Assembly (NCBI GenBank): GCA_003644405.1
Contig: QNCE01000016.1
Coordinates: 1 to 19,111 of the forward strand
Length of the DNA: 19,111 nucleotides
From: Candidatus Omnitrophota bacterium
GTDB taxonomy: Bacteria; Omnitrophota; Gorgyraeia; Duberdicusellales; 4484-171
Direction: 5' to 3'
The position numbers were made by a program, and so were the translations under genes. This document shows, piece by piece, positions 1-9,081 of this stretch (the first letter of the stretch is position 1; every line of letters begins with the position of its first letter). The notes beneath the pieces are model-generated. The model saw nothing but the letters and a program-made list of their open reading frames with translations. It searched no databases and was not told where the DNA came from.

Positions 1-248
1 CCTTTATTTTTACCAAAGAGTGTGATTGTATGAATAAAAGAGAAGAAAAGGTTGTAGAAGAGTTAGGAACCCTTTTTAGTTTTAATTCTGTGGCTTTAGA
101 TAAGGCAACAGTAAATCTCCTGAATAAAAGAGAAAATAAAGATATTATAAAAGATCTCTATCCTCATATAGAGGATTCTTACCAGTTTCACTATGCCCAC
201 AGTTTAGGCACGGGAGAACTTTCTTATCAGATTAAAGAAATTAAATGA
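1..248 (+). CDS. DUF362 domain protein, C-terminal part (gene enters from left edge)
   Basis: The reading frame is open from the left edge, so the ATG at 30 is probably an internal methionine and only about the last 80 codons are seen. The visible part starts with a CDC motif (codons at 21 and 27), then a stretch ending in SVALDKATVNLLN, and finally SYQFHYAHSLGTGELSYQI. This order (CDC, 'DPVAID.A.VDL'-like segment, 'Q..YA..LGLG...Y' tail) is what I know from the C-terminus of DUF362 proteins, which carry a ferredoxin-like iron-sulfur region and whose substrate is unknown. The stop TGA overlaps the ATG of the helicase gene (ATGA), so the two are probably co-transcribed. Family assignment is by recalled pattern, moderately sure. 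Confidence 0.6.
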   Translation, partial: FIFTKECDCMNKREEKVVEELGTLFSFNSVALDKATVNLLNKRENKDIIKDLYPHIEDSYQFHYAHSLGTGELSYQIKEIK

Positions 249-3200
249 AGGAGTTCTCTTTTTCTCCACAGGTTTTAGTAGTAGATGCCTCAGCAGGTAG
301 TGGAAAGACGCATGCTTTAGCACTAAGATACCTTAAATTACTTCTTTCTTGGAGTCCTCCTGTGGATCCTAAAGAAATCTTGGCAATAACTTTCACTAAC
401 AAAGCTGCTCAAGATATGAAGATAAGAATTTTCGATTGGTTAAAAAAGATAGCTTTAGATAGCTTCTCTTCTCCTCAAGAGGAAGAGCAAATTTTAGCTT
501 TTTTGAAAAGTAAAAAAACTTTTCTTAAAGAAAAAGCTAATACTGTTCTCTCCCAATTGATAAAAAATTACAATTATTTTCAAGTAAAGACTATTGATAG
601 TTTCTTAAAAACTCTTATGGACAGTTCAAGCTACTTCTTACAAAGGTCTCCTTATTTTAGAATAGTAGAGAATCCTTTTCCTTATTTAGAGTATGCCTTA
701 GAAGAGTTCATTAAACGCGCCCAAAAAGACGAGAGTCTAAGTAAGCTGATTAAAAATTTTTTAAGACATTACTTGGAAATAGAGAATAAAGCAAGCTGGT
801 TCCCCAAAAAAGACATCTTAAGAATCATAAGCTTCTTATTTTACCAATCTAATTTAAGAGGTAAGATTTTTTCCAAGAAAGTGATTCCCTATGACTTGAG
901 AGAAAATATAGATAATTTGAAGAAGAAATTAAAAAAGTTGGAAGAAGTACCATATTTATACAAGACATTTCAAAAGAGTTTAAGAAAAGCTCTTCAAGAA
1001 AAGGATATATTTAAATCTTTGAAAGACATCTCAAAACATCTCCAAAAAGATAAGCTACCTGTAGTAAAATCTGCTCACCCAGATAAAGAAGTTATCCTTC
1101 TTTGGAAAGGCATCCGCCAAGAAGTAAAAAATCTTTGTGAATCTTATGCTCTTTCTCGTTTCAATCTTTATATAGATATACTTTCTGAGACTCTAAAAGA
1201 CTTGGAGGAGTTAAAGGAAGTAAGGAATATTATATTTTTGGAAGAGATAAATAGTAAAGTAAACCTTCTTCTTAAAAAAAATCTAATTGGCATAAGTGAG
1301 ATTTATTCTCGACTTGCTCTTAAATTTAGCCATTATCTCGTAGATGAATTTCAGGATACCAGTAGCATTCAATGGCGTAATCTAGAACCTTTGGTAGAAG
1401 AGGCAATTTCGAGAGGTGGCTCTTTATTTTATGTAGGAGATAAAAAGCAAGCAATTTATAGATTCCGTGCAGGAGATATTTCTCTCTTTGATGAGGTAAA
1501 AGAAAAATTCAGACATAGAGCTCACGTTTCAGAAAAATTCTTATCCACTAATTTTCGAAGCCAAAGAGCAATTGTAGAGTTTAATAATAAAGTTTTCTCT
1601 TCTCGTAACCTAGAAATTTTTTTGAATCATTTAGAAGATAGAATAGACCAAGAATTTTTCTCTTCAATTTTAGATAATTTTAAAGGAGCAAAACAAAATT
1701 GGATTAAGGAAAAAGATGGTGGTTATGTGTATGTAGAACTTATTGACGAGGATATTAAAGAAAACCGCGAAAAACTAATAAAAGAGAAGTTATTTTCTTT
1801 GATTAAAGAATTAACTAAAAGAGGTCTTCCTTTAAATAATATAGCTATACTCTTACGGGAGAATGAGGAAGTAAGAAAGGTAACTAGTTGGCTTATCGAG
1901 GAAGGTTTTCCTGTAGAGTCAGAGCGCACTTTAAATATTCGAGAGAATTATCTTATAAAAGAAATTGTATCTCTGCTTAAATTTTTAAGTTCTCCTATTG
2001 ATAATTTGTCTTTTGCTTCTTTTATTTTAGGGGAGATATTCTTAACAGTTTCTCATAAAAGCAAAGAAGAACTTACAGAGTTTGTTTTTAAATATTCTGG
2101 TTTAGGCTATCTTTATCGATTTTTCTCTCAAAAATACCCTCAGCTTTGGGAAGATTTCTTTGAGGAATTCTTTAAAAGTGTAGGTTTTTTACCCCTTTAC
2201 GAATTTTTAGTTAGTATCTTTGATAGATTAAAAATTTTAGAGAATTTTCCACATTCTCAAGCTTTTTTTATGAAGCTATTGGAGGTAGTAAGAAAAAAAG
2301 AGGAGGAAGACGAGCTTACTACCATTAACGAATTTCTAGAGTATCTTGGAGAAGGTAAAGATGAGGACTTTTTTGTATCGGTTCCCGAAAATACAGAAGC
2401 AATAAAAGTTTTAACTATCCATAAAGCTAAAGGATTGCAATTTGAGGTTGTAATAACCCCTTTTTTAGTCCTTACCCTTTCTTGGCAGGGGGAAAAAGGT
2501 GATTCTAGCGTAATTTTTGAAGAAGGTGAAAATCTCTTTCTTCTTTATTTAAGAAAAGATTTTACTTCTTATTCATCTAAGTTGAAAAAAATATATCAAG
2601 GAGAGTTAGTTAGCTCCCTTATTGATGAGTTAAATGTTATCTATGTAGCTTTAACAAGAGCTAAAGAGGAGCTATATATTTTTATTCCTAAAAGGAAAGG
2701 AAATATCCCCAATTTAGCAAAAAAGTTAATTTTAGATGAAGAAATTAAGTTAACTTGGGGCAAAAAGAAGCCTTATTTTGAGAAGGAAAAAATTTATCAA
2801 GTAGAATTTATTTCTCCTTCTTCATACCAAGATTGGTGTAAATATATGGGGGAGGAATTTATTTCTCGAAAGGACCTAAAATATAAAGACATTGCTTTCA
2901 AAGGAGAAGTAATTCACAAGGCTCTTTCTTTGGTAGAAAATACTAAAGACGAAGATTTAGAGAAACTAACTAATGAGATTAGCTGGCAGATACTTTATCA
3001 ATATCCTAACAGAGTAGAGAAAGAAGAAATTCAGCATTGGTTAAAAAATATTTTGGAAAAAGATAGATTGAAAAGATTTTTTGTTTTACCCTCTCAGTGT
3101 ATAGTTTTTAATGAGAAAGAAATTATAGATAGAAAAGGAGCTCTTAAAAGAGTTGATAGATTGATAATTTTTTCTCAAGAGGTTTGGGTTATAGATTACA

Positions 3201-3340
3201 AAAGTACTCATGAGGAGTTGAGCATTCATCAAGAGCAAATCAAAGAATATATGGAAATAATTTCCTCTCTTTATCCAGATAAGCAGATTAAAGGATTTTT
3301 GATATTTCTTGATAAGTTAGAGTTTTTAGAAGTAAAATGA
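245..3340 (+). CDS. addA: AddA/RecB-like UvrD-family helicase-nuclease
   Basis: A 1031-residue cytoplasmic superfamily 1 helicase with a C-terminal RecB-type nuclease, expected to unwind and trim double-strand DNA ends for RecA. Motifs in order: Walker A ASAGSGKT (15-22), motif Ia AITFTNKAA, Walker B DEFQD (367-371), motif III VGDKKQAIYRFRAGD, motif IV TNFRS, motif V TIHKAKGLQFE, motif VI YVALTRAKEELY. The nuclease shows H891, D971 (VDRL) and D984-Y985-K986 (VIDYKS), the RecB-family PD-(D/E)XK set. The start ATG overlaps the previous stop and puts Walker A at the usual distance from the N-terminus. The stop overlaps the start of the AddB-like gene by 4 nt, which supports a two-subunit complex. 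It is somewhat shorter than typical Bacillus AddA. RecB-like is the alternative name; the AddB-type partner favours AddA. Confidence 0.85.
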   Translation: MKEFSFSPQVLVVDASAGSGKTHALALRYLKLLLSWSPPVDPKEILAITFTNKAAQDMKIRIFDWLKKIALDSFSSPQEEEQILAFLKSKKTFLKEKANTVLSQLIKNYNYFQVKTIDSFLKTLMDSSSYFLQRSPYFRIVENPFPYLEYALEEFIKRAQKDESLSKLIKNFLRHYLEIENKASWFPKKDILRIISFLFYQSNLRGKIFSKKVIPYDLRENIDNLKKKLKKLEEVPYLYKTFQKSLRKALQEKDIFKSLKDISKHLQKDKLPVVKSAHPDKEVILLWKGIRQEVKNLCESYALSRFNLYIDILSETLKDLEELKEVRNIIFLEEINSKVNLLLKKNLIGISEIYSRLALKFSHYLVDEFQDTSSIQWRNLEPLVEEAISRGGSLFYVGDKKQAIYRFRAGDISLFDEVKEKFRHRAHVSEKFLSTNFRSQRAIVEFNNKVFSSRNLEIFLNHLEDRIDQEFFSSILDNFKGAKQNWIKEKDGGYVYVELIDEDIKENREKLIKEKLFSLIKELTKRGLPLNNIAILLRENEEVRKVTSWLIEEGFPVESERTLNIRENYLIKEIVSLLKFLSSPIDNLSFASFILGEIFLTVSHKSKEELTEFVFKYSGLGYLYRFFSQKYPQLWEDFFEEFFKSVGFLPLYEFLVSIFDRLKILENFPHSQAFFMKLLEVVRKKEEEDELTTINEFLEYLGEGKDEDFFVSVPENTEAIKVLTIHKAKGLQFEVVITPFLVLTLSWQGEKGDSSVIFEEGENLFLLYLRKDFTSYSSKLKKIYQGELVSSLIDELNVIYVALTRAKEELYIFIPKRKGNIPNLAKKLILDEEIKLTWGKKKPYFEKEKIYQVEFISPSSYQDWCKYMGEEFISRKDLKYKDIAFKGEVIHKALSLVENTKDEDLEKLTNEISWQILYQYPNRVEKEEIQHWLKNILEKDRLKRFFVLPSQCIVFNEKEIIDRKGALKRVDRLIIFSQEVWVIDYKSTHEELSIHQEQIKEYMEIISSLYPDKQIKGFLIFLDKLEFLEVK

Positions 3341-6177
3341 ATAGAATTTTTACTTATCCTTTTTCTGTGGATATTATAGAAAAAGTAGCTGAATATCTCT
3401 ATGAAAAGCACTATAAAATCAGCAAAGATTTATCTAATATTGCTGTAGTATTTGGAGGCAAACGTCCTTTACTATTTTTAAGAAGGTCTCTAGCAAGCAA
3501 AATAGGTCAACCCTTCTTTTCTCCTCAATTATTTTCTATGGATAGATTTATTGAGTATGTTATAAGAAAAAGATATCCTCAGTTAAATAAAATATCTGAT
3601 TTAGATGCTAGTTATCTTCTGTTTAATTTAAGTAAAGAGATAATTCCTGATTTTTTAAAGAGCGAATCTTTCTGGAAATTCTTTCCCTGGATAAAAGAAC
3701 TATTATTTTTTTTAGAGGAGTTAGATCTAGAAAAGAAAACGGAGGATGAGCTTCGTTCAGTTGAAAAAAGTGCGGAAATTGGCTATGAAACTCCTCAGAG
3801 CATTAATGTTTTGCTTTCTCGAATTAGAAAGATTCGGGAATGTTTTCATAAGACCCTTTGGGAAAAGAGGAAATTCACTCGAGGATATGCTTACTTTTTA
3901 ACTTCCCAGTTAACTAAAGATCTAACTTACGAAGATTTCAAAGAAATAATTTTCTGTGGTTTTTTTTATCTTCACGCTTCTGAGAAAGAGATAATTAAAA
4001 ATCTTTTAGATAAGGGAAAGGCTGTACTTTTCTTTCATACAAGTAAGGAAGAGTGGCCTACTTTTAAAGAATTAGAAAAAGTTCTGGGTTACTCTATTAA
4101 GAGAGAGGATCATTGCAATCTACCCAAATTTCATTTTTATTCTGCATTTGATAATCATTCTCAAATAGGGATAGCAAGAGAAATAATAAGAAGGATTAAT
4201 AAAGTTGATGATACAGTAATTATTTTACCACAACCTCATAATCTTGTACCTCTTCTTTCTGAATTAACCTCTTATGTTAAGGAATTTAATGTTTCTTTAG
4301 GTTATCCTCTGAAACGTAGTTCTATCTATGCCTTGATTAGAGCAATTTTTGAAGCTCAAAAAACAAGGAAAGATACTCTCTATTACACCAAAGACTACTT
4401 AAAGGTTTTGACTTTTCCTTACACAAAAAATATAAAGTTTGACGATTATCAACCTGCGTTGGCTAGAGTAATAGTGCATAAAATTGAAGAATATCTATTA
4501 GGTATAGAAGAGGAAGTTACCCTAAGCAAGAGAGTCTTTATAGATCTTAAAGAAATAGAAGAAAATCAGGCTTTACATTCATCAATAATTGAGACTTTAG
4601 AAAAATTGTCTATTAGTATTAAAAAAAATAGGCTTAAAGAAATTATTTTAAAATTTCATGACCTTCTTTTTCGTAATTTTGAAAATGTGGAAAATTTTTA
4701 TCAGCTTTCTCTGGTTTTAGAAAATTTTCTTAATTTTCTAATAGATTTTAGCTTCGTGTCTCTCTATTCGTTTAATTTAGGAGTTGTTAAAAAGATTCTA
4801 GAGATAACTGAAGAGTTAAAATTAGCTTATTTTATGGAGGAAAAAGCAAAAAAAGAAGAGATGTTTGATTTTTTCCTAGATATTTTACATAACGAAGTTA
4901 TAAATTTTGTCGGTTCTCCCTTAAAGGGTCTACAAATTTTAGGAGTATTCGAAACAAGGTCTTTAAAGTTTAAAAATGTAATAGTTATGGATGCTAACGA
5001 AGAAATTTACCCTGCTGTTAAAGTATACGAACCGTTAATCCCTCGTCAGATTTTCTTAAGTTTAGGAATAGATAGATTGGAAAGGACTGAAGAAATTACA
5101 CGGTATCACTTTAAGAGAGCAGTTGAATCAGCAGAAAATGTTTATCTCATTTGGCAGGAGTCGCAAGATAAAGAGAAAAGTAGATTTATTGAGGAGATTA
5201 TCTGGGAAGAAGAAAAAAGAAAATCTTCTTTAGGAGCTGTATCTTCTAAGAGAGTAGGCTTTTTTATAAAACTTCAACCTCAAAAAGAAATTGTAAAAAA
5301 GAACGAAAACATTCTACGTTACCTTAAGAATGAAATGATTTATTCTCCTACATCTTTTGATGTATATCTTCGATGTCCATTAAGATTTTTTTACACTTAT
5401 GTACTGCGACTAGAAGAGAAGGAAGATATATTAGAAGAAAGTGAATCTAAAGAGGTAGGTAACTTTATTCACCTTCTTTTGAAAGAATTCTACTCACACT
5501 TTATAGGTTCTCAACCATCCTTTAATAGAAAATATGAAAACCTCTTTTTTAAAATATTTGAAGAGAGATTTTACCAACATTTTGAGAGAACGATGAAAAG
5601 CGATGCTTTCCTTCTTAAGGAAGTTCTTTATTTTAGGTTAAAGGAATTCCTAACAAAAGAAAAAAACAGAAAGGAAGTAAAAGAGATAGTCTTTGTAGAA
5701 AAAACTCTCACCAAACCTTTAACTTTGAATGGGATTACTCTTCAGATAAAGGGTACCTTAGACAGAGTAGAAATAATTCAAAAAGATGACCAGGCAGAAA
5801 TAGTGGTTGTGGATTACAAGACAGGCAGTTCAGTATCTTTACCTAAAATTAAAAATTTACCTCTTCCTCCCGATAGGAAAAAAATTAAAAAGGAAATTGT
5901 ATCTTTTCAGTTGCCCATATATATTTATCTTTTGCAGAACCCACAATTTAAAGAATTGGAGCTTAATGCTTCCCTATATTTTTTAAAAGATTTAAAAATA
6001 GAATATCTTTTTAAGGATAAAGATTTCGACCGTCAGGAAATAATTAACACCTATTTTCTACCATCCCTTAAATTTATTGCTCAAGAGATACTCAATCCTA
6101 ATGTTCCTTTTCAAGCCGATGCCGATGATGAGAAATACTGCAAGAGATGTGCTTTTTCTAGCTTATGCAAAATATAA
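3337..6177 (+). CDS. addB: AddB-like PD-(D/E)XK nuclease subunit with Fe-S cysteines
   Basis: A 946-residue partner of the preceding helicase. The C-terminal third is a RecB-type nuclease: SPTSFDVYLRCPLRFFY begins the domain, H712 lies in NFIHLLL, D809 in TLDRV, and D826-Y827-K828 in VDYKTG. Cysteines C680 (RCPLRFF) and C935-x2-C938-x5-C944 at the very end match the four-cysteine [4Fe-4S] pattern known from AddB. The N-terminal part should be a UvrD-like fold, but I see no Walker A; the corresponding region reads VVFGGKRPLLFL, so ATPase activity is probably absent. The gene overlaps addA by 4 nt (ATGA), indicating translational coupling. The family call is firm from the nuclease and cysteine pattern; species-level function (Chi recognition) cannot be read here. 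Confidence 0.85.
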   Translation: MNRIFTYPFSVDIIEKVAEYLYEKHYKISKDLSNIAVVFGGKRPLLFLRRSLASKIGQPFFSPQLFSMDRFIEYVIRKRYPQLNKISDLDASYLLFNLSKEIIPDFLKSESFWKFFPWIKELLFFLEELDLEKKTEDELRSVEKSAEIGYETPQSINVLLSRIRKIRECFHKTLWEKRKFTRGYAYFLTSQLTKDLTYEDFKEIIFCGFFYLHASEKEIIKNLLDKGKAVLFFHTSKEEWPTFKELEKVLGYSIKREDHCNLPKFHFYSAFDNHSQIGIAREIIRRINKVDDTVIILPQPHNLVPLLSELTSYVKEFNVSLGYPLKRSSIYALIRAIFEAQKTRKDTLYYTKDYLKVLTFPYTKNIKFDDYQPALARVIVHKIEEYLLGIEEEVTLSKRVFIDLKEIEENQALHSSIIETLEKLSISIKKNRLKEIILKFHDLLFRNFENVENFYQLSLVLENFLNFLIDFSFVSLYSFNLGVVKKILEITEELKLAYFMEEKAKKEEMFDFFLDILHNEVINFVGSPLKGLQILGVFETRSLKFKNVIVMDANEEIYPAVKVYEPLIPRQIFLSLGIDRLERTEEITRYHFKRAVESAENVYLIWQESQDKEKSRFIEEIIWEEEKRKSSLGAVSSKRVGFFIKLQPQKEIVKKNENILRYLKNEMIYSPTSFDVYLRCPLRFFYTYVLRLEEKEDILEESESKEVGNFIHLLLKEFYSHFIGSQPSFNRKYENLFFKIFEERFYQHFERTMKSDAFLLKEVLYFRLKEFLTKEKNRKEVKEIVFVEKTLTKPLTLNGITLQIKGTLDRVEIIQKDDQAEIVVVDYKTGSSVSLPKIKNLPLPPDRKKIKKEIVSFQLPIYIYLLQNPQFKELELNASLYFLKDLKIEYLFKDKDFDRQEIINTYFLPSLKFIAQEILNPNVPFQADADDEKYCKRCAFSSLCKI

Positions 6178-6192
6178 TTTCCCTGATATAAT
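6163..6192 (+). promoter_or_regulatory. Possible promoter of permease-pyk operon
   Basis: A perfect TATAAT at 6187-6192 lies between addB and the permease gene, with a poor -35 (TTATGC, 6163-6168) 18 bases upstream. Expected transcription start is about 6199, within a few bases of the ATG at 6202, and no Shine-Dalgarno is visible. If used, the mRNA would be nearly leaderless. In AT-rich DNA a lone TATAAT can arise by chance. Confidence 0.35.
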
Positions 6193-6201
6193 ATATCCAT
6201 A

Positions 6202-8049
6202 ATGAGAGAATTAAAAAGAAGTTTGAATTTGTTTGACATCTTTTGTATTGCTAGTGGGGCAATGATTTCCAGTGGTCTTTTTATCCTTCCTAGTATTGCC
6301 TACTCCAAAGGAGGTCCTTCTATAGTACTTTCTTATTTCGTTGCAGGAGTTCTTATGATTCCTTCTATATTTTCTAAAGCGGAATTAGCTTCTGCTATGC
6401 CTAAAGCAGGAGGAACATATTTCTTTATTGAGCGCAGTTTAGGATATTTTTTCGGAATATTTGCTGGTTTGGCTAACTGGTTATCAATAGGGCTAAAGAG
6501 TGCTTTCGCTTTGGTAGGAATAGGAGCGTTCTTAGAGTATATAACAGGAGGTATATCTTACTTTCAGATAAAAATTGTTGCTAGTATGTTTTGTCTAATT
6601 TTTCTCTTTCTTAACATAATAAGTATTAAGGGGATCGCTAACTTACAGAGGTACTTAGTTTTGTTTCTTTTTCTTTCTTTAGGATTTTATATTATTTTGG
6701 GGATAAATAGAGTAAATTTTGAGTATTATACTCCCTTCTTAAGGGGAGGATTTAAGGGAATTTTAGCAGTGGCGGGGATGGTATTTATCTCCTACGGAGG
6801 ATTAACTAAAGTTGCTTCTGTAGCTGAAGATACCAAAAACCCCCATCGCACCATTCCTTTAGGTATGATTCTTTCTTTCTTAGCTGTAGAGATTGTCTAT
6901 TTAGGTGCAGTATATGTAACCGTAGGAGTTCTACCCAAAGGTGAATTACTCTCTACGCTAACTCCTTTAACTCATGGGGGAATTAGATTAGCTGGCTTTC
7001 CTTTGGGGATAATTATGTCATTTTCTGCTTTGATAGCTTTTTTAACTACTGCCAATGCAGGATTACTTTCTTCTTCACGGATTCCTTTAGCGATGGCAAA
7101 AGATAAGCTACTTCCTAACTTTTTCTCTAAACTTTCCAAAAAATATAGCACCCCTTACATTTCAGTTATCACTACAGGGATCTTTATGTTAATTTTGATT
7201 ATCTTTTTAGATTTGGAGAACTTAGTAAAATTAGCTTCTACTTTAATGCTTATTCTTTTTATTCTTACGAATGTAGCAGTAATCATAATGAGAGAAGGCA
7301 GAATAATAAATTACCGTCCTACATTTAAATCTCCTCTTTATCCAGGAATTCAAATCTTCGCAATTATTTCCTACATTTTTCTAATTGTAGAAATGGGAGC
7401 GGCTGCTATTTTAATAAGCTTAGGATTTTTAATATTTAGCGCTCTTACCTATTACTTTGTTGTAAAGAGAAAAGTAAAAAGACAGTCAGCAATAATCCAT
7501 TTAGTAGAAAGAATTACTTCTAAAGATTTAATAGATACTTCCTTGGAGGAAGAGTTAAAAGAAATAATTCATAAAAGAGATAAAGTAATTAAGGATAGGT
7601 TTGATAAAGCTATAGAGAACTGCCCTATAATGATTGTAGAAAAGAGAATTTCTTACAAAGAACTTTTTGAGAAAGTAGCGCAAATTTTAGAAGAAAGATT
7701 AAAGATAGAAAAATCCTGCTTAAAAGAACTTTTTTTAAAGAGAGAGCAAGTTTCTACTACTGTGCTTGAAGAAGGTTTAGCCATACCTCACGTAGTAGTA
7801 GAAGGAGAAAATAAGTTTGAGATTATCATTGTGAAGGCTTCCCAAGGTATAGATTTTCCTAAAGGAGTAGTAAAATTTGCTTTCGTTTTAGCTGGCTCTA
7901 AGGATGAGCGTAATTTTCATCTTCGAGCTTTGATGGCTATAGCTCAAATAGTGAGAGAACATAATTTCTATCGAAATTTAGAAAGGGCTAAAAATGAATC
8001 TCAGATAAGATTACTTATTCTTTCCTCTACAAGAAGAAGGGCAGTATGA
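6202..8049 (+). CDS. APC-family amino-acid permease fused to PTS EIIA-like domain
   Basis: A 615-residue membrane protein. Residues 1 to about 425 form a polytopic APC-type transporter with roughly 12 hydrophobic segments; the N-terminal SGAMISSGLFILPS and AGGTYFFIERSLG segments are typical of the amino acid-polyamine-organocation superfamily. A charged linker (about 430-475) leads to a cytoplasmic domain resembling PTS EIIA type 2 (PtsN-like): REQVSTTVLEEGLAIPH with the candidate phospho-acceptor H530, and FHLRALMAIAQIV near the end. This suggests transport regulated by phosphorylation, or a domain used only for binding. The transported amino acid cannot be told. The stop overlaps the pyruvate kinase start by 4 nt. 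No other PTS gene is in the window, so the phosphate donor is unknown. Confidence 0.82.
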   Translation: MRELKRSLNLFDIFCIASGAMISSGLFILPSIAYSKGGPSIVLSYFVAGVLMIPSIFSKAELASAMPKAGGTYFFIERSLGYFFGIFAGLANWLSIGLKSAFALVGIGAFLEYITGGISYFQIKIVASMFCLIFLFLNIISIKGIANLQRYLVLFLFLSLGFYIILGINRVNFEYYTPFLRGGFKGILAVAGMVFISYGGLTKVASVAEDTKNPHRTIPLGMILSFLAVEIVYLGAVYVTVGVLPKGELLSTLTPLTHGGIRLAGFPLGIIMSFSALIAFLTTANAGLLSSSRIPLAMAKDKLLPNFFSKLSKKYSTPYISVITTGIFMLILIIFLDLENLVKLASTLMLILFILTNVAVIIMREGRIINYRPTFKSPLYPGIQIFAIISYIFLIVEMGAAAILISLGFLIFSALTYYFVVKRKVKRQSAIIHLVERITSKDLIDTSLEEELKEIIHKRDKVIKDRFDKAIENCPIMIVEKRISYKELFEKVAQILEERLKIEKSCLKELFLKREQVSTTVLEEGLAIPHVVVEGENKFEIIIVKASQGIDFPKGVVKFAFVLAGSKDERNFHLRALMAIAQIVREHNFYRNLERAKNESQIRLLILSSTRRRAV

Positions 8050-9080
8050 GTAAGACAAAGATAATTGCTACTCTAGGACCCTCTACTGACAACGAAAATC
8101 TCTTAAGAAAGATGTTTGTTGCTGGCTTGGATATGGTAAGGTTAAATTTTTCCCATGGCAAAAGAGAAGATCATATAAGAAGAATAAAGTTAGTAAGAAA
8201 AATAAATGGGGAGCTTAAAAGGACTGTAAAACTAATGCAGGATTTAGAAGGGTATCGAATAAGAGTAGGAAAGTTAAAGGAGAATATTTTACTGAAAAAT
8301 AGAACAACTATTTATCTTACTCAGGAGAAAACTTTAGGGGAAAAGAAATTGATTCCTTTTGATTATCAAGGAAGTTTAAGAGGGATAAAAAAGGGTAACT
8401 TAATCTATATTGATGATGGAAAAATCATCTTAAAGGTAAAAGGCATAGAGAAAAAGCGTATTAAGGCTTTAGTCATTCGGGGTGGTATTGTAAAGGAAAG
8501 AAAAGGTATAAATATTTCAGGAGCAAAGTTAAGTTTTCCTTCATTGACAGAAAAGGATAAAGTTGATTTAGAAGTAGCTATTCAGTATAAATTTGATTGC
8601 CTTGCCCAATCTTTTGTGAGAAAAGCTAAGGATATAAAGATAATTAAAAGTATCCTCTCTAATAGATATCCTCCTTGTAAGGTTTTTGCTAAGATAGAAA
8701 ATAGAGATGCTTTAACTAATTTAGATGAAATAATTGCTATCTCTGATGGTATATTGATCGCCAGAGGAGATTTAGGAATATGCCTTCCTTTATATAAAAT
8801 TCCTATTATCCAGAAAGAAATTATAAGAAAATGCAAGTTAGTAGGTAAACCGGTAATAGTAGCTACCCAGATGTTAGAGAGTATGACAGAGGAAGTATTG
8901 CCTACTCGAGCAGAGGTAAGTGACGTAGCTAATGCTATTTTAGATGGAGCAACTCATCTTTTACTTTCTTCAGAAACGGCTATAGGTAAACATCCTCATA
9001 GAGTTGTGGCAATGATGGAGCAAATAATAAAATCTACAGAAAGTTATATTAAGAAATTGAAGGAGTTGTATTTAATTTGA
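8046..9080 (+). CDS. pyk: Pyruvate kinase, short form without C-terminal domain
   Basis: Catalyses phosphoenolpyruvate + ADP to pyruvate + ATP, the last step of glycolysis. Signatures: TKIIATLGPS at the N-terminus, R32 and N34 in VRLNFSHG, the lid (B) domain about 70-160, the catalytic lysine K216 in FAKIEN, the ARGDLG loop, and VATQMLESM followed by PTRAEVSDVANAI and SSETAIGKHP. Length is 344 residues against about 470 usual: the protein ends just after the barrel, so the C-terminal allosteric and assembly domain is missing rather than disrupted. The usual DxxGPxIR lid motif reads DLEGYRIR. An AGAAGG Shine-Dalgarno (8035-8040) sits 5 nt before the ATG inside the permease gene. It may have a different regulation or substrate preference; a second, full-length pyk elsewhere is possible. 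Confidence 0.85.
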   Translation: MSKTKIIATLGPSTDNENLLRKMFVAGLDMVRLNFSHGKREDHIRRIKLVRKINGELKRTVKLMQDLEGYRIRVGKLKENILLKNRTTIYLTQEKTLGEKKLIPFDYQGSLRGIKKGNLIYIDDGKIILKVKGIEKKRIKALVIRGGIVKERKGINISGAKLSFPSLTEKDKVDLEVAIQYKFDCLAQSFVRKAKDIKIIKSILSNRYPPCKVFAKIENRDALTNLDEIIAISDGILIARGDLGICLPLYKIPIIQKEIIRKCKLVGKPVIVATQMLESMTEEVLPTRAEVSDVANAILDGATHLLLSSETAIGKHPHRVVAMMEQIIKSTESYIKKLKELYLI

Positions 9081-9081
9081 A

